The translations under genes and the position numbers were made by a program. A stretch of DNA of 64,000 nt, taken from Begonia masoniana (taxonomy: Eukaryota > Streptophyta > Magnoliopsida > Cucurbitales > Begoniaceae). The notes under the pieces were generated by a model, which saw nothing but the letters and a program-made list of their open reading frames with translations, made no database searches and was not told the origin of the DNA. Positions 36,443 through 47,198 of the stretch are shown piece after piece. Every line of letters starts with the position of its first letter. Positions within the stretch are counted from its first letter, which is position 1. The stretch lies in the NCBI GenBank assembly GCA_022432975.1, contig CM039505.1, forward strand, positions 21,397,338-21,461,337. The letters run 5' to 3'.

Positions 36443-37194
36443 ATTTGAGTAATTGTGAACCAGTGTTATAAATGGAGGGTTTAATGAAGATTTAGCCGCC
36501 ACTGTTTCTCAATTTTCTTTCTCGGCATTCAGCTCAGCTATGCAGAGTTTCTCTCGGTGATTTTCTCTCCCATTTTCTCCAAGCTAGGTGAGTTCTACTT
36601 TGATTTCTTGCTACATTGTAACTATCGATGTTAGAGGGGATTTTAAATGTGAGTTTTGAGAATGCTGTAAGTGAGAGTTAGTTCGGGTTTGGGGCAAATC
36701 AAGAATGCACAATGAACAGAACTCCCAAATTAGTTTCCTTAGATTTCTGGATGGTTAGAATGAAGTTTAGTGAAGATTTAATTAATGCTCGGTTTATGGT
36801 TTTAGGTTTGAGAAAACTCCCGAGGTAGATTTCAACAAAGTTTTTCAGAAAACCAGGTAAGTAGAGTATGTGTATGCCTTCGGGTCTACATCACAAAATA
36901 GTAGGTTTATGCTTGTTTGAATATTTTCTGTATGTCATGTATCATGTTTTTGGAAAGAACACAAAAATAAATTTACATGTAATGACATGGTAAGGCATGA
37001 ACAGATTGTAATAGACCAACGGTTAAGAGAACTAATCCGCCCCTTAATCGATGAACAGGATGTATGACTTTGGAAAATTAATCCGCTTCCCAATGGAATA
37101 TAGGATCAGATCTGTAACGACCCCTTTTCCCAGCAAGATATTGTCTGCTCTGGGGATTGGGCCCAGCCCAATATTCTCCCCTCACGGCTTTGTT

Positions 37195-37293
37195 TGGCGA
37201 GAACTTCCCGGAAGGTCACCCAACCTAGGATTGCTCTCGCCGAAGCACTTTTAACTTCGGAGTTTTTATGGGATCCGTTGTCAATTGTGCTTC
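37195..37293 (-). ncRNA. 5S rRNA-derived segment, Cassandra 3' LTR
   Basis: Minus strand keeps the plant 5S landmarks in order: AGCAC, CGGATCCCAT, AACTCCG, AGTTAA, GTGCTT, GGCGAGAG, TTGGGTGACC, GGGAAGTTCTCG. These cover about 99 of 120 nt, including the A-box and C-box parts of the Pol III internal promoter. It is a retrotransposon component, not a ribosomal gene. Confidence 0.88.
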
Positions 37294-37682
37294 AAAACGC
37301 GTCTTGCTATGTTGGGAGGGTCTCTTTACATATGTTTCATTTCCATGTACTTCCCCAAGCGATGTGGGTTTGTAACGGCCCCTCTTTCAACGGCCGAACC
37401 CTCTGGCCCAACCCTCCGGGATCCGCAGAGTTTTAACCCACCTCCGGCCCCAACCGTGCCCTCGAGCCTCTGAGGATCCGCAGAGCATGGGTGGTCCCAA
37501 CACATACGTTGAAAGTCGGGTCATCACAATCACCCCCGCTCGGGGGCCCAACGTCCTCGTTGGCCACATTTTCGATTTGGTACAGGCTCTGATACCATTT
37601 GTAACGACCCCTTTTCCCAGCAAAATATTGTCCGCTCTGGGGATTGGGCCGCAACCTAATATCCTCCCCTCACGGCTTTGTT

Positions 37683-37781
37683 TGGCGAGAACTTCCCAGA
37701 AGGTCACCCAATCTGGAATTGCTCTCACCGAAGCACTTTTAACTTCGGAGTTCTTATGGGATCCATTGTCAATTGTGCTCC
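37683..37781 (-). ncRNA. 5S rRNA-derived segment, Cassandra 5' LTR
   Basis: Second copy of the 5S-like stretch, in the LTR next to the primer site, so it would be the one driving transcription. Small differences from the other copy include GGTGAGAG for GGCGAGAG and TTCTGGGAAG for TTCCGGGAAG. Confidence 0.88.
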
Positions 37782-39430
37782 AAAACGCATCTTGCTATGT
37801 TGGGAGGGTCTCTTTACATATGTTTCATTTCCATGTACTTTCCCAAGCGATGTGGGTTTGTAACGGCCCCTCTTTCAACAGCCGAACCCTCCGGCCCAAC
37901 CCTCTGGGATCCGCGGAGTTTTAACCCACTTCCGGCCCCAATCGGGCCCTCGAGCCCCTGAGGATCCGCGGAGCATGGGTGGTCCCAACACATACGTTGA
38001 AAGTCAGGTCATCACAAGATCAGCTGTTAAGGGAACTAATCCGCCCCTTAATCGATGAAGAGGATGTATGACTTTGGGAAAATTGATCCAACTCCTAATG
38101 GAACCGAGGGATCAGATCAGAGAAAGAATGTGAATGCAACTGAGATGTGAAAGTAGAAACTGCATGACTAGGATTTATGTTTCAGCTTATCATTTTATTA
38201 TTGGTCTACTTATTTAGCATTAGGCTAATAGATGAGTTTTATGATGTAAGTGCTGAGGTAACTACTGGAGAATTCTCTGAATTTACTGAAGACTAGGAGC
38301 AGTTGATGGAGCACACCTATGCCTCGACTTGGTAATCTGATGGGATGGTTTAACTAATGTCAGTAGGTGTGAAAGTCTAGTTGACAATGGTTCAGTTTAG
38401 TATGCTGAGAATGTTAATGACAGCAGGAGTTTAATGTTTTTAATAATTTTGGAGCTTTTCTGATTATGAAAACACGATTTAGTTTTAGTTGTAGATTGTT
38501 ATTCTGGATTTATAAAGTTGTGAATTTATGTTGTTTTGAATAGCTGCTGTTAAAATTTACAAGTTCTTTTAGTAGGCAGAGTTGTCCGTTTGTTTAGAGT
38601 GTTACTGTTCACCGGTGGATGTTGTCTATCAGTGGATGTTGTCTATCGGTGAATGTAGAGTGTTACTGTTCACCGGTGGATGTTATCTATCGGTAGATGT
38701 TGTCTATCGGTGGATGTAGTTTATCGATGGATGTAGAGTGTTACTGTTCACCGGTGGATGTTGTCTATCGGTGGATGTTGTCTATCGGTAGATGTGAGTA
38801 ATAGATTTTGTCGTTTTGTGATCGGTAGATGTGAGTAATAGATGTTGTCGTTTTGTGATCGGTAGATGTGAGTAATAGATTTTTTCGTTTTGTGATCGGT
38901 AGATGTGAGTAATAAATTTTGTCATTTTGTGATCGGTGGATGTGAGCGGTAGATGTGAGTAGTAAATTTTGTCATTTTGTGATCGGTGGATGCGAGCAGT
39001 GGATGCCTTTTGTTTCTGTTTCTATCGCTGGAACTATTCAGCGGTAGAGGTGCTCTATTTTGTTTTTTTTCAACCGATTGACTTTAATATTTTAATTAAA
39101 TTAATAAATATTGTTTTATACAAATGAATTTTCGCGGCAAGTTTTAACGTTTTTAAGGGTCAAACTTTGACCGTATAGTGAAATTTTGAAATTTTCTCAG
39201 AATGTCATAGTGTGGTTCAGTATTATAAGTAGCAAACCGGGTTTATATAATTTGGGGCGTAAGCTGTCTCCTTGCATGTCGTACACCCCATGTAAGGAGA
39301 TGTTGTCAAGCATTTCTTTGATCTCCAATGACTTCCAACTGCTAAAGTTGGCAGTCTTTCCATAAATAATCAAGCGGTTTGACGTATCCCGGTCGAATTG
39401 CTCCTCACACGCCCAATTTTGAAATTCCAT

Positions 39431-40337
39431 CGACGACGGCTGTGGCTCTTCCTCCCAGTTTGTCGTCCGGGGAACCTTTCAACCAATAAAAGTTCCGGGG
39501 GGGCATTTTCGGGATGGTTTGGGCGATTTTCTCACGAAAGTTCCTTCAAAACACCTCCCTGAGACAAATTTTAGAGAAAATTATTTACATAAAATAACAG
39601 AAAAAAATGAATTCAATAAATTGTCAATTTCAACTTCACACAAAAACAAATATAAATATCAAATAACAACATTTCGACTTCAGAAACTGCACAAAGGAAA
39701 CGAAGAAGAAACATTACTTTTAACCGACCAAAGTTTGGCAAAGGAAGGTGATAGAAGAACAAATTGATATAGCCGTTAATGGTGGGTCATAGGTGGGTGA
39801 TCAAAAGTTCGATTAGTTTAAATGGATAGTGGCCACCCAAAAGTAGCTTGAAAAAAGACAAAAAATGAACAATTTTTTGATAAAAGTCAAAGTGCGCAAA
39901 GCCTAGATGTTCAATCTGATGATGGCTCACCCATTATAGGTAGTGGTGTAAAAGTCATGGTTGTGGATCATGCACCATTAAGGAACAAATGACAAAGAAA
40001 AAGCAATATGGAAATATGTAAAAAAAACTTCATGATAATTCAAAAGGAAAAAGAAAAATGTGGTGGGGGGAATCTTTCAATTAGAGCAAGAGATCTACAA
40101 AACGAGGCGCTTCGATTGGCTTCGTATGAGCATTGGTTGTACTCCTGGTCAATGGGTATGCCTTGAGCCAAGGCTAATGAGCTGCTTAGGATCTCTGGTT
40201 CTTGTTCTGTTCGTGGAAATTGGAGGCTATCTCTGTGGAAATATTGTTTGTATGTAATTAGTAATTAGTGAAGGAAGACAGAAAAAGACATGTTTGGAGA
40301 GAAAAAAATGTGCCGAAAATTAATGACCTCAATAGCT
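39431..40337. other. MULE interior, no supported gene
   Basis: AT-rich, with several short runs of A. Short frames at 39519-39767 and 40060-40257 show no domain or composition signal. It probably holds the leader or promoter of the minus-strand gene. Confidence 0.4.
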
Positions 40338-40475
40338 TCACAGCATTGTCAAAAAATATGAAAAAATGGAAGGGAAAAAGTACCTGATGGTCAATCCTGT
40401 ATCAGGAGACTGCAGATTTTGGCGCGATTTCGTCGATTTGGGGGCTCGAATTTCTGACGATTTGGGGAGCTCGAA

Positions 40476-42739
40476 TGTGACAGCCCGAAACCGGACCCGA
40501 TCGGGATCCGAGAACCGAGCCGTCACTCCGGGACATTTAACAGAAAATGGGGACTATTAATTTTTTTAAATAAACAGAAAACAAACTGAACTTTTAAGAG
40601 TAAAACCTTAAAGCTTAACAGAGAAGGAGAACATTTCCGGGATTTGGAATCAGAACAGAGAAAAGGAAACAGTTCAAAACTAGACTACAAAATGATTGGC
40701 AGAAGGAGAAATGAAACAGTGCAATTGGCAGTAGCAGGAAAACAGGAAATGAAGGCAGAAGACTTAGGCGGAAGACTAGCGGAAGACTTAGTTTAAAAAA
40801 AAGTAGCGATAAATTCAAATATAAATAAACCAATAAGACAGGAGGCAGGGCGGAAGATGTAAATAGTGGATGATGTGAATAAGACAAAAGTGAACAGTAA
40901 CCGGATGATGTATATAAAACGAAAGTGAACAGTGACCGGATGATGTATATACAACGAAAGTGAACAGTGACCGGATGATGTATATAAAACAAAAGTGAAC
41001 AGTGATCGGATGATGTATATAAAACAAAAGTGAACAGTGACCGGATAATGTATATACAACGAAAGTGAACAGTAACCGGAAGACAAAAATTTTGAAGGCA
41101 TCGGTGGACTTAGATTTTACACTGGCGGAAGACGTCGAATAAGACAAATAGCTGACGTCACCGGAAGACATAAATTTTGAAGGCAGAATTGAACATCTTT
41201 TTAACAGAAAGACATAAAAACAGTGGACATGAAAACAGAAGCATAAAACTTCAAACTTCAGAGACTGATTTAAAAACATAACTTTAACACATGTTTAAAG
41301 AAACACGACAAAACCACTGGCAGAAACTTAAGAAAATCAAGTTGTATGGACGGCTCTAAAACCAGAAACCATCCATGCACAGGCCAACAGAAAATATTCC
41401 AAACAATTCCAGAATATTCAGAACATGAATTCAACTGTCAAATACAGAGGTTTTAAATATCGACATAGAATCCATACATTGTTTTAAAATCTCAAAGACA
41501 GTACAGAACTTAACATGGATTTCCAGAATTCATTATAACAGAAGTTTTTAAAACCTAAATACAGAACTTCAAAACCTTTCTTTCTCTGAACAGATTTATG
41601 TCTAGCTGCCACAAACACACCCCATGAGCTCGACCCGCCAACTACATCAGATCATCATCAGCATGAGGCACAAAGTCCTCGTTTACAGGATCCGTACCTA
41701 CAATAGGGAGTTCAACTATGAGCCTAGAGCTCAGCAAGAACATACAATGCAGAGTGATGAACGTGCTATGCATGAATCCTTTTTAAATACATGAACATTA
41801 CATTACATTTCACTGGACAGAAAGGTATAAGTGTGAGGAAGAGCTGGCGCAACAGAAGTACATGCCACAACAGGACATAACAGGAGTACATAACAGGATG
41901 CCAGTCCTCATCCACACTTAACCATACATTTCATTACAGGTTTTATCTTACTTAACTTCAAACAGTGTACAGAAAACATTTTCATGACTTTCAGAGAAAA
42001 CGTGTATGCATGAACATTCATAGACAGACAACAGAATAATAAGCAGAATAAGCAGAATATAAAACAGAATACACTTAACCTAAAACATAACCTATGGTTT
42101 AACTACCCAACAGAGATCTCGACAATATAAACCTAGTACCTCCATATTGTAGGGCCTTAAGGGCCAAACCTATACGTATGAACTTACCTGTTGTCCGAAA
42201 TGCAGCAAGCTATGCGCGCACAACAACGTTGGTTCGCGAACCTATAGCATGCATAAACGGACATTAACCCTAAACATCACGAAACTAGCAAATGAATAAA
42301 AAAAAATCATTTTCTATCTAAGATGATTACCGTAGACCGAAAAGCAGGAGGAAAATCAGAGAAGGAAGAAACTCCATGCGTTGGTTTTCTTCAACCGAAA
42401 GAGAGAAGCAGAGAGGAAAATGAGAGAGAGCAGAGAGGGAAATGTCTCACGTAGGAGGAAGAGAAGGAAATGGGATACATGGCTTGTCTTCTTCCACAAG
42501 TTTGCCAAGTGTCAATCATCCATTTGATTTCTCCCACCAACCTTAATTTCTTCCTAATTTGCCCTTCCATTGGTTTTTAACCAAAACATTATTTAGTTAA
42601 ATCGATTCGGTCTCACGAATCACCCTCGTTCGACTAATCACATCGACAACTTTATTAAAAACAGTCATTACATTAATATCAGAGTAATCCTGCTTAATTA
42701 TTCGGGGAAATAATTACACGGAAAATACCGGGTGTTACA
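40476..42739 (-). repeat. 3' LTR of element E
   Basis: 2264 bp. A 35-bp array of GTGAACAGTGACCGGATGAT type has about six units at 40889-41095. Mini-exon 42188-42241 (54 nt, minus) ends CAACAG|GTAAGT. The GGCCCTTAAGGGCC-like hairpin is near 42163-42176. Confidence 0.94.
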
Positions 42740-42752
42740 TTCCACCCACCTT
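42740..42752 (-). other. Polypurine tract of element E
   Basis: Minus strand AAGGTGGGTGGAA directly before the 3' LTR. Confidence 0.8.
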
Positions 42753-42778
42753 AACAAAATTTTGTCCCCAAAATTTGC

Positions 42779-43819
42779 CTAAGCGAATAGCTCCGGATAT
42801 TGGGCTCTAACATCTGCTTGTCTTTCCCACGTGGCTTCCTCCACATTGTGGTTACGCCATAACACTTTTACCAGTGGAACCACCCTGTTTCGCAATACTT
42901 TGAGTGACATATCCAATATCTTTATAGGTCTTTCTTCATATGTCAGCGTCGGCATGATATCAAAGTCCACATGTTCCACTATTTGGGTTGGATCTCGTAC
43001 GCACTTTCTCAGCATCGAAACATGGAAGACATTATGAACTCCATCCATTGACGCTGGCAACTGTAGCTTGTAAGCCACGCTTCCCACACGCTTCAAAATG
43101 GGAAAAGGTCCAATGAACTGTAGGCTGAGCTTCCCTTTCTTGCCAAATCTCATTACACCTTTGAAAGGCGACACCTTCAGGAATACTTCATCGCCTTCAG
43201 CAAACTCCAAGTCTCTCCGTCTCCGATCTGCATAACTTTTCTGTCGACTCATAGCAGTGTTGATTCGTTGTTTGATAACAGCAATCACCTCAGACATCTG
43301 CTGTAATATCTGAGGGCCGACAAGTCTGGACTCTCCAACTTCATCCCAACATAACGGAGATCTACATTTTCTTCCATAGAGGGCTTCATATGGAGCCATG
43401 CCGATAGTAGCCTGGTACCTGTTATTATAAGCGAATTCAATTAACGGCAAATATCTACTCCAAGGAGCATGAAGTTCCAACACGCACGACCTTAACATGT
43501 CCTCCAATATCTGAATTGTTCTCTCAGATTGTCCATCTGTCTGTGGGTGAAACGCCGTGCTGAAATCCAGCTTTGTACCCAAGGAGTTTTGCAAGCTTTT
43601 CCAAAACCTGGAAGTGAACCTAGAATCCTGGTCAGATACAATTGACACCGGAATACCATGCAACTTGACAATCTCACCAATATATAGCTCGGCATACTGA
43701 TCCATGGAGAATGTCGTCTTCACAGGTAGAAAATGGGCCGACTTCGTCAATCTGTCCACTATGACCCATATACTATTGTGGCCTTTAGCTGTTCTTGGAA
43801 GGCCGACAACAAAATCCAT
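42779..43819 (-). pseudogene. Element E integrase core, GPF module and chromodomain
   Basis: This frame begins at [14 protein letters not shown] and carries the catalytic DDE core (SDQD; QSERTIQILED), the GPF module (FIGPFPIL) and a chromodomain tail (LVKVLWRNHNVEEATW) ending QYPELFA. The integrase joins element DNA to the host genome; the chromodomain is thought to steer it to heterochromatin. The ATG here is probably not a natural start, because this is the downstream half of the polyprotein, put out of frame by the deletion at about 43820-43835. The N-terminal HHCC zinc finger is missing. Confidence 0.92.
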
Positions 43820-45462
43820 CGTAATATTCTCGTGCTTCCAGGATGCACAGAGAAAGAAGACGAGTGGGCTTCCGACAAGATGTTCTTTCGTAGCTCTTCA
43901 TCTCTCGGAACATACCACCTATCTTTGAACTTCAGAATACCATCTCCCGAATAACTGAAATCGGAAGAAGCCGTAGGTAACTTGCTCACTATATCGGCCA
44001 TCTCCTTTGAATTGGTCTTCTGGGCTTCCTTAATTCTGTCCAGAATAGTTGGCCGTAATGTTAAATCTGCCAACACGGCTGAAAGCTTAGAAACCACTTC
44101 CAAATCAAATCTCTGAATTTCTGTCCTCAAAGGCATTGACATGGCCGTCAAGGCCGGTTGCATAGTAGCTGGCATCCTGCTCAACGCATCAGCCACCACG
44201 TTTGCTTTCCCCGGGTGATATTTGATCTCGATGTCAGAGTCTTTAACAAATTCGAGCCACCGTCGTTGCCTCATGTTTAACTCTTTCTGGGTAAATATGT
44301 ACTTCAAGCTTTTGTGATCTGAAAACACCTCACATGATTGCCCATACAAGTGGTGTCTCCATACCTTCAGTGCAAAGACAACTGCCGCTAACTCCAAGTC
44401 ATGAGTAGGGTAGTTTTGCTCGTGGTTCTTCAATTGTCTGGATGCGTATGCCACCACTTTTCCTTCTTGCATTAATACGCAACCCAGGCCAATCCTTGAC
44501 GCGTTGCAATAAATACTGAACTTGCCACTTTCAACTGGCAACACTAACAGAGGAGCAGCGGTTAACTTTTGCTTAAGTGTCTGAAAGCTCACCTCACATG
44601 CTTCAGACCACCTGAACTTGATGTCCTTCCTCGTTAAGCTAGTCATAGGTTTTGCTATCACGGAAAATCCCTTGATGAATTTCCTGTAATAACCAGCTAG
44701 TCCGATAAAGCTTCGTACCTCGCTTGCATTCCTCGGCCTTGGCCAGTCTCTTACAGCCTCAATCTTGGCCGGGTCCACAGATACTCCTTCAGCAGACACC
44801 ACGTGGCCTAGGAAATTAATCTTGTTCAACCAGAATTCACACTTTGATAGTTTGGCAAACAATTGATGCTGTTTTAGAGTCGACAGCACAATAGCCAAGT
44901 GCTCTTTATGCTCCTCTTCAGTCCGAGAATAAACCAGGATGTCGTCGATGAAGACGATTACGAATTTATCCAAGAACTCCTGAAATACCCTATTCATCAA
45001 GTCCATAAATGCCGCAGGGGCATTAGTTAACCCGAACGACATCACCAAGAACTCGTAATGCCCGTACCGGGTCCTGAAGGCGGTCTTTGGGATATCTTCA
45101 GGTCTGACCTTCAACTGGTAATAACCGGAGCGTAAGTCAATCTTTGAGAATACCCGAGCCCCTTGTAGCTGATCAAACAAATCGTCGATTCTTGGCAACG
45201 GGTACTTATTCTTGATCGTCAACTTGTTCAGCTCACGGTAGTCAATACACATCCGTAGGGACCCGTCCTTCTTCTTAACAAATAAGACGGGAGCACCCCA
45301 CGGAGAGAAGCTAGGGCGTACAAAACCCTTGTCTACTAACTCTTTCAGCTGAGTCTTCAATTCCTTCAGCTCGATTGGTGCCATACGGTATGGATTCTTC
45401 GATACTGGTTCCGCACCTAGGTATACGTCAATTTCAAACTCGATTTTGCGATCAGGTGGCAA
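43759..45462 (-). pseudogene. Element E reverse transcriptase and RNase H
   Basis: Middle of the polyprotein: reverse transcriptase with [13 protein letters not shown], then RNase H with [10 protein letters not shown]. The RNase H stretch reads [10 protein letters not shown] where retrotransposon 1 has [10 protein letters not shown], so a catalytic aspartate appears changed to asparagine (codon 44503-44505). The frame enters the integrase finger (SVHPGST), then leaves it at a deletion whose borders share GGAAGCAC, reading on out of frame to a stop at 43759. Upstream it joins gag through one stop codon at 45499-45501; the ATG at 45462 is internal. Confidence 0.93.
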
Positions 45463-45498
45463 CCCCGGTAAGTCATCTAAGAAAACCTCAGGAAAGTC

Positions 45499-47037
45499 TC
45501 AGACTACCGGAATATTTTGAAGTTCCACCTCACCTTGCCTTCGTACGTCTATTACATGGGCCAGAAATCCAATGCACCTTGACTTCATCAGCCGTTGAGC
45601 TTTTAAGGAAGATATAACAGGCATACGGTGTTTCTTCGGTACCGCCTGATAAGAGAATTCTACTTCATTCGGGCGTTTAAACGACACTAGCCCGGACCTA
45701 CGGTCGATGGTGGCATGATGTCTAAACAGCCAGTCCATCCCTAGAATGACATCGTACCCTTTCATACCAATAACGATAAGGTTGGCGTATAACTTCCGGC
45801 TTCCTACTGACACTATATCACCCCTTACAACCTGCTCGGAGTGCATAAACTCTCCGGACGGTAGCATGATGCTATAGGGCTGATCTGACGATGTGCAACT
45901 AACCTTCTGTCTAACTACGAAGTCCATGGCCACAAACGAATGTGTGGCCCCCGTGTCCCATAAAGTATAAGCAGGTACCTCATACACCAAAATTGTACCT
46001 GTGATTGCTGTGTGCAGATCAGCATCATCAACATCTTCCATCATTGCAAAAACTCTGGGTACAGCTTGACCTGTTCTGGTGTCGGGCATTGGGCAATCCC
46101 GAACAAGATAGCCTACTTTGCCGCATCGGAAACATTGGCCAGTGTAGAGCCTACATTCCCCCGTATGATTTCTCTGGCAACGTGGGCATACAGGAAGCTG
46201 AGGAGCTCCCATAGGTCTTTTCCCTTTGTCCTGATAAATGGCAACTTCATTTGGTCTTTTGATACCTCTGTTCTGTTGCTGCCGTGGTTGCCCAAACTGT
46301 CCCTTTTGTTGTTGTTGTTGCTGCTGAGGGGCATCCTGCATGATTCTCTTTGATGTATATCTCTGAGACTTTGCCTCTAAGGCTTCCAACTGATAAGCCT
46401 TAGCTACCACATTTGTGTATGGGGCCTCGTCAAATCCCCCGTATGTAATCCCTCGTAAGAGATCCATCTTCAAACCCTGGATAAATTGATGCACCTTATT
46501 TTCGTCGGTGGCCACTAGGTGAGGTGCATAACGGGATAGTGAATCGAATTTCTGAACATACTCAGCCACCGTTCCAAATTGTCGCAGTCGAGAAAATTCT
46601 AACAACTTCTCCTTCCTCATACTGCGGTCGAAGTATTTCTCGTAGAAGAGCCTTTTGAATCCCTCCCAACCTAATGCCACAGTGGTTGACTGCACTGTGT
46701 CCCACCAAAATCCAGCACTCTTAGTGAGATTAAATGAGGCACACATCACTTTCTTGTTTTCCTCCACTTCTGCATAATTCAGCATACGTTCAATCTGCCG
46801 AATCCATTCTTCGGCGTGAGTAGGATCTGTTGATAACCCATCGAACATAGGCGGTTGGAGACGCCGGAATCTCTCTCCACTAGTGTCACGTGGAGCATTC
46901 GCATGGTTATTGTTGTTTCCATTGCCCTCCCTCGCAATCAAACGCTCGATCATGCGAGATTGAGTGCCGGCCAACTCGGTTAGATGGTCGAGGGCGTCGC
47001 CTCTGTCGTTTGCATCACCTTGATTTCCTCTCACCAT
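45499..47037 (-). pseudogene. Element E gag and protease
   Basis: Frame of 512 codons from MVRGNQGDAND. Gag capsid region (EEWIRQIERMLNYAE, FKRLFYEKYFDRS), a CPRCQRNHTGEC finger, then CFRCGKVGYLVRDC, where the usual histidine of the CCHC knuckle is tyrosine (46108-46110). Protease: [10 protein letters not shown]. The frame ends in a TGA at 45499-45501 in place of an arginine codon present in retrotransposon 1. The protease-RT join is otherwise intact. A short leader (47038-47182) separates gag from the primer site. Confidence 0.93.
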
Positions 47038-47182
47038 TCTAGAAAAATCCTATACGAAATAATGAACTTAACTTAATAAACAAAACAAGTACAGTAACTT
47101 AAACACTTACAGTTGGTGAAGCGACCTCACGTGGCGGATTGCGCAGTCAGACATTTCACAGAATCGGTTTTAAAACCTTATC

Positions 47183-47194
47183 TCTCTGATACCA
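47183..47194 (-). other. Primer binding site of element E
   Basis: Minus TGGTATCAGAGA, four bases inside the 5' LTR; one mismatch at its end to the initiator tRNA-Met site. Confidence 0.88.
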
Positions 47195-47198
47195 TTAC

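Larger units (their letters stand above)
37113..38016 (-). mobile_element. Cassandra-type TRIM retrotransposon
   Basis: 904 bp: LTRs 37113-37528 and 37600-38016, with a 71-bp internal region. The duplication AGATC is perfect (37108-37112, 38017-38021). On minus the internal region has TGGTATCAGAGCC just after the 5' LTR (37600-38016) and a C/G-rich purine-tract equivalent near the other. It encodes no protein. Each LTR carries a 5S rRNA-derived stretch, the hallmark of Cassandra TRIMs. It inserted in LTR A. Apparent ORFs here are not coding. Confidence 0.93.
34159..39261 (+). mobile_element. Solo LTR A, split by LTR B and Cassandra
   Basis: Starts TGTAGCAACCGG and ends GGGGCGTA (the usual TTACA end is eroded). 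Flanks are AGCTA and AGCTG, one mismatch. Removing B and Cassandra leaves about 2.0 kb. It is the same family as LTR H, whose minus strand also begins TGTAGCAACCGG. TATA-like TTATAAATGG is near 36468, the mini-exon is at 36806-36856, and a GATCGGTAGATGTGAGT array fills about 38600-39010. Confidence 0.85.
33233..39430 (-). pseudogene. Transposase_32-like gene in the MULE, split by solo LTR A
   Basis: Right exon 39262-39430 starts MEFQNWACEEQFDRD; upstream reading hits a stop, so the true start is uncertain. The left part, 33233-34158, has VIRLFYANLVVLGRAG, SASVINELI, RVVHNLITHTLLPRDGHRD and WIDLYIMQKLYSG. This order resembles the putative plant transposon protein family (Transposase_32, PF20167), whose biochemical role is unknown. 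LTR A lies between; dropping one duplication copy restores the frame. The left part also holds a frameshift near 33700 and a TAA near 33318. The likely natural stop, at 33233-33235, follows a proline-rich tail. Convergent with the transposase, it may be the MULE's second gene or captured cargo. Confidence 0.7.

Noticed and set aside
37195..37293. A genuine 5S rRNA gene
   Set aside because: Only about 99 nt are 5S-like, they are duplicated in the two LTRs, and flanked by primer site and duplication, as in Cassandra.
37387..37728. ORFs of 60-145 codons on both strands
   Set aside because: They lie in Cassandra LTRs, which are non-coding.
40615..41279. Repetitive minus ORFs with HHPVTVHF-like units (also 47338-47825)
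   Set aside because: They are the 35-bp LTR array of element E read through; a period not divisible by three gives the same phrase in several frames.
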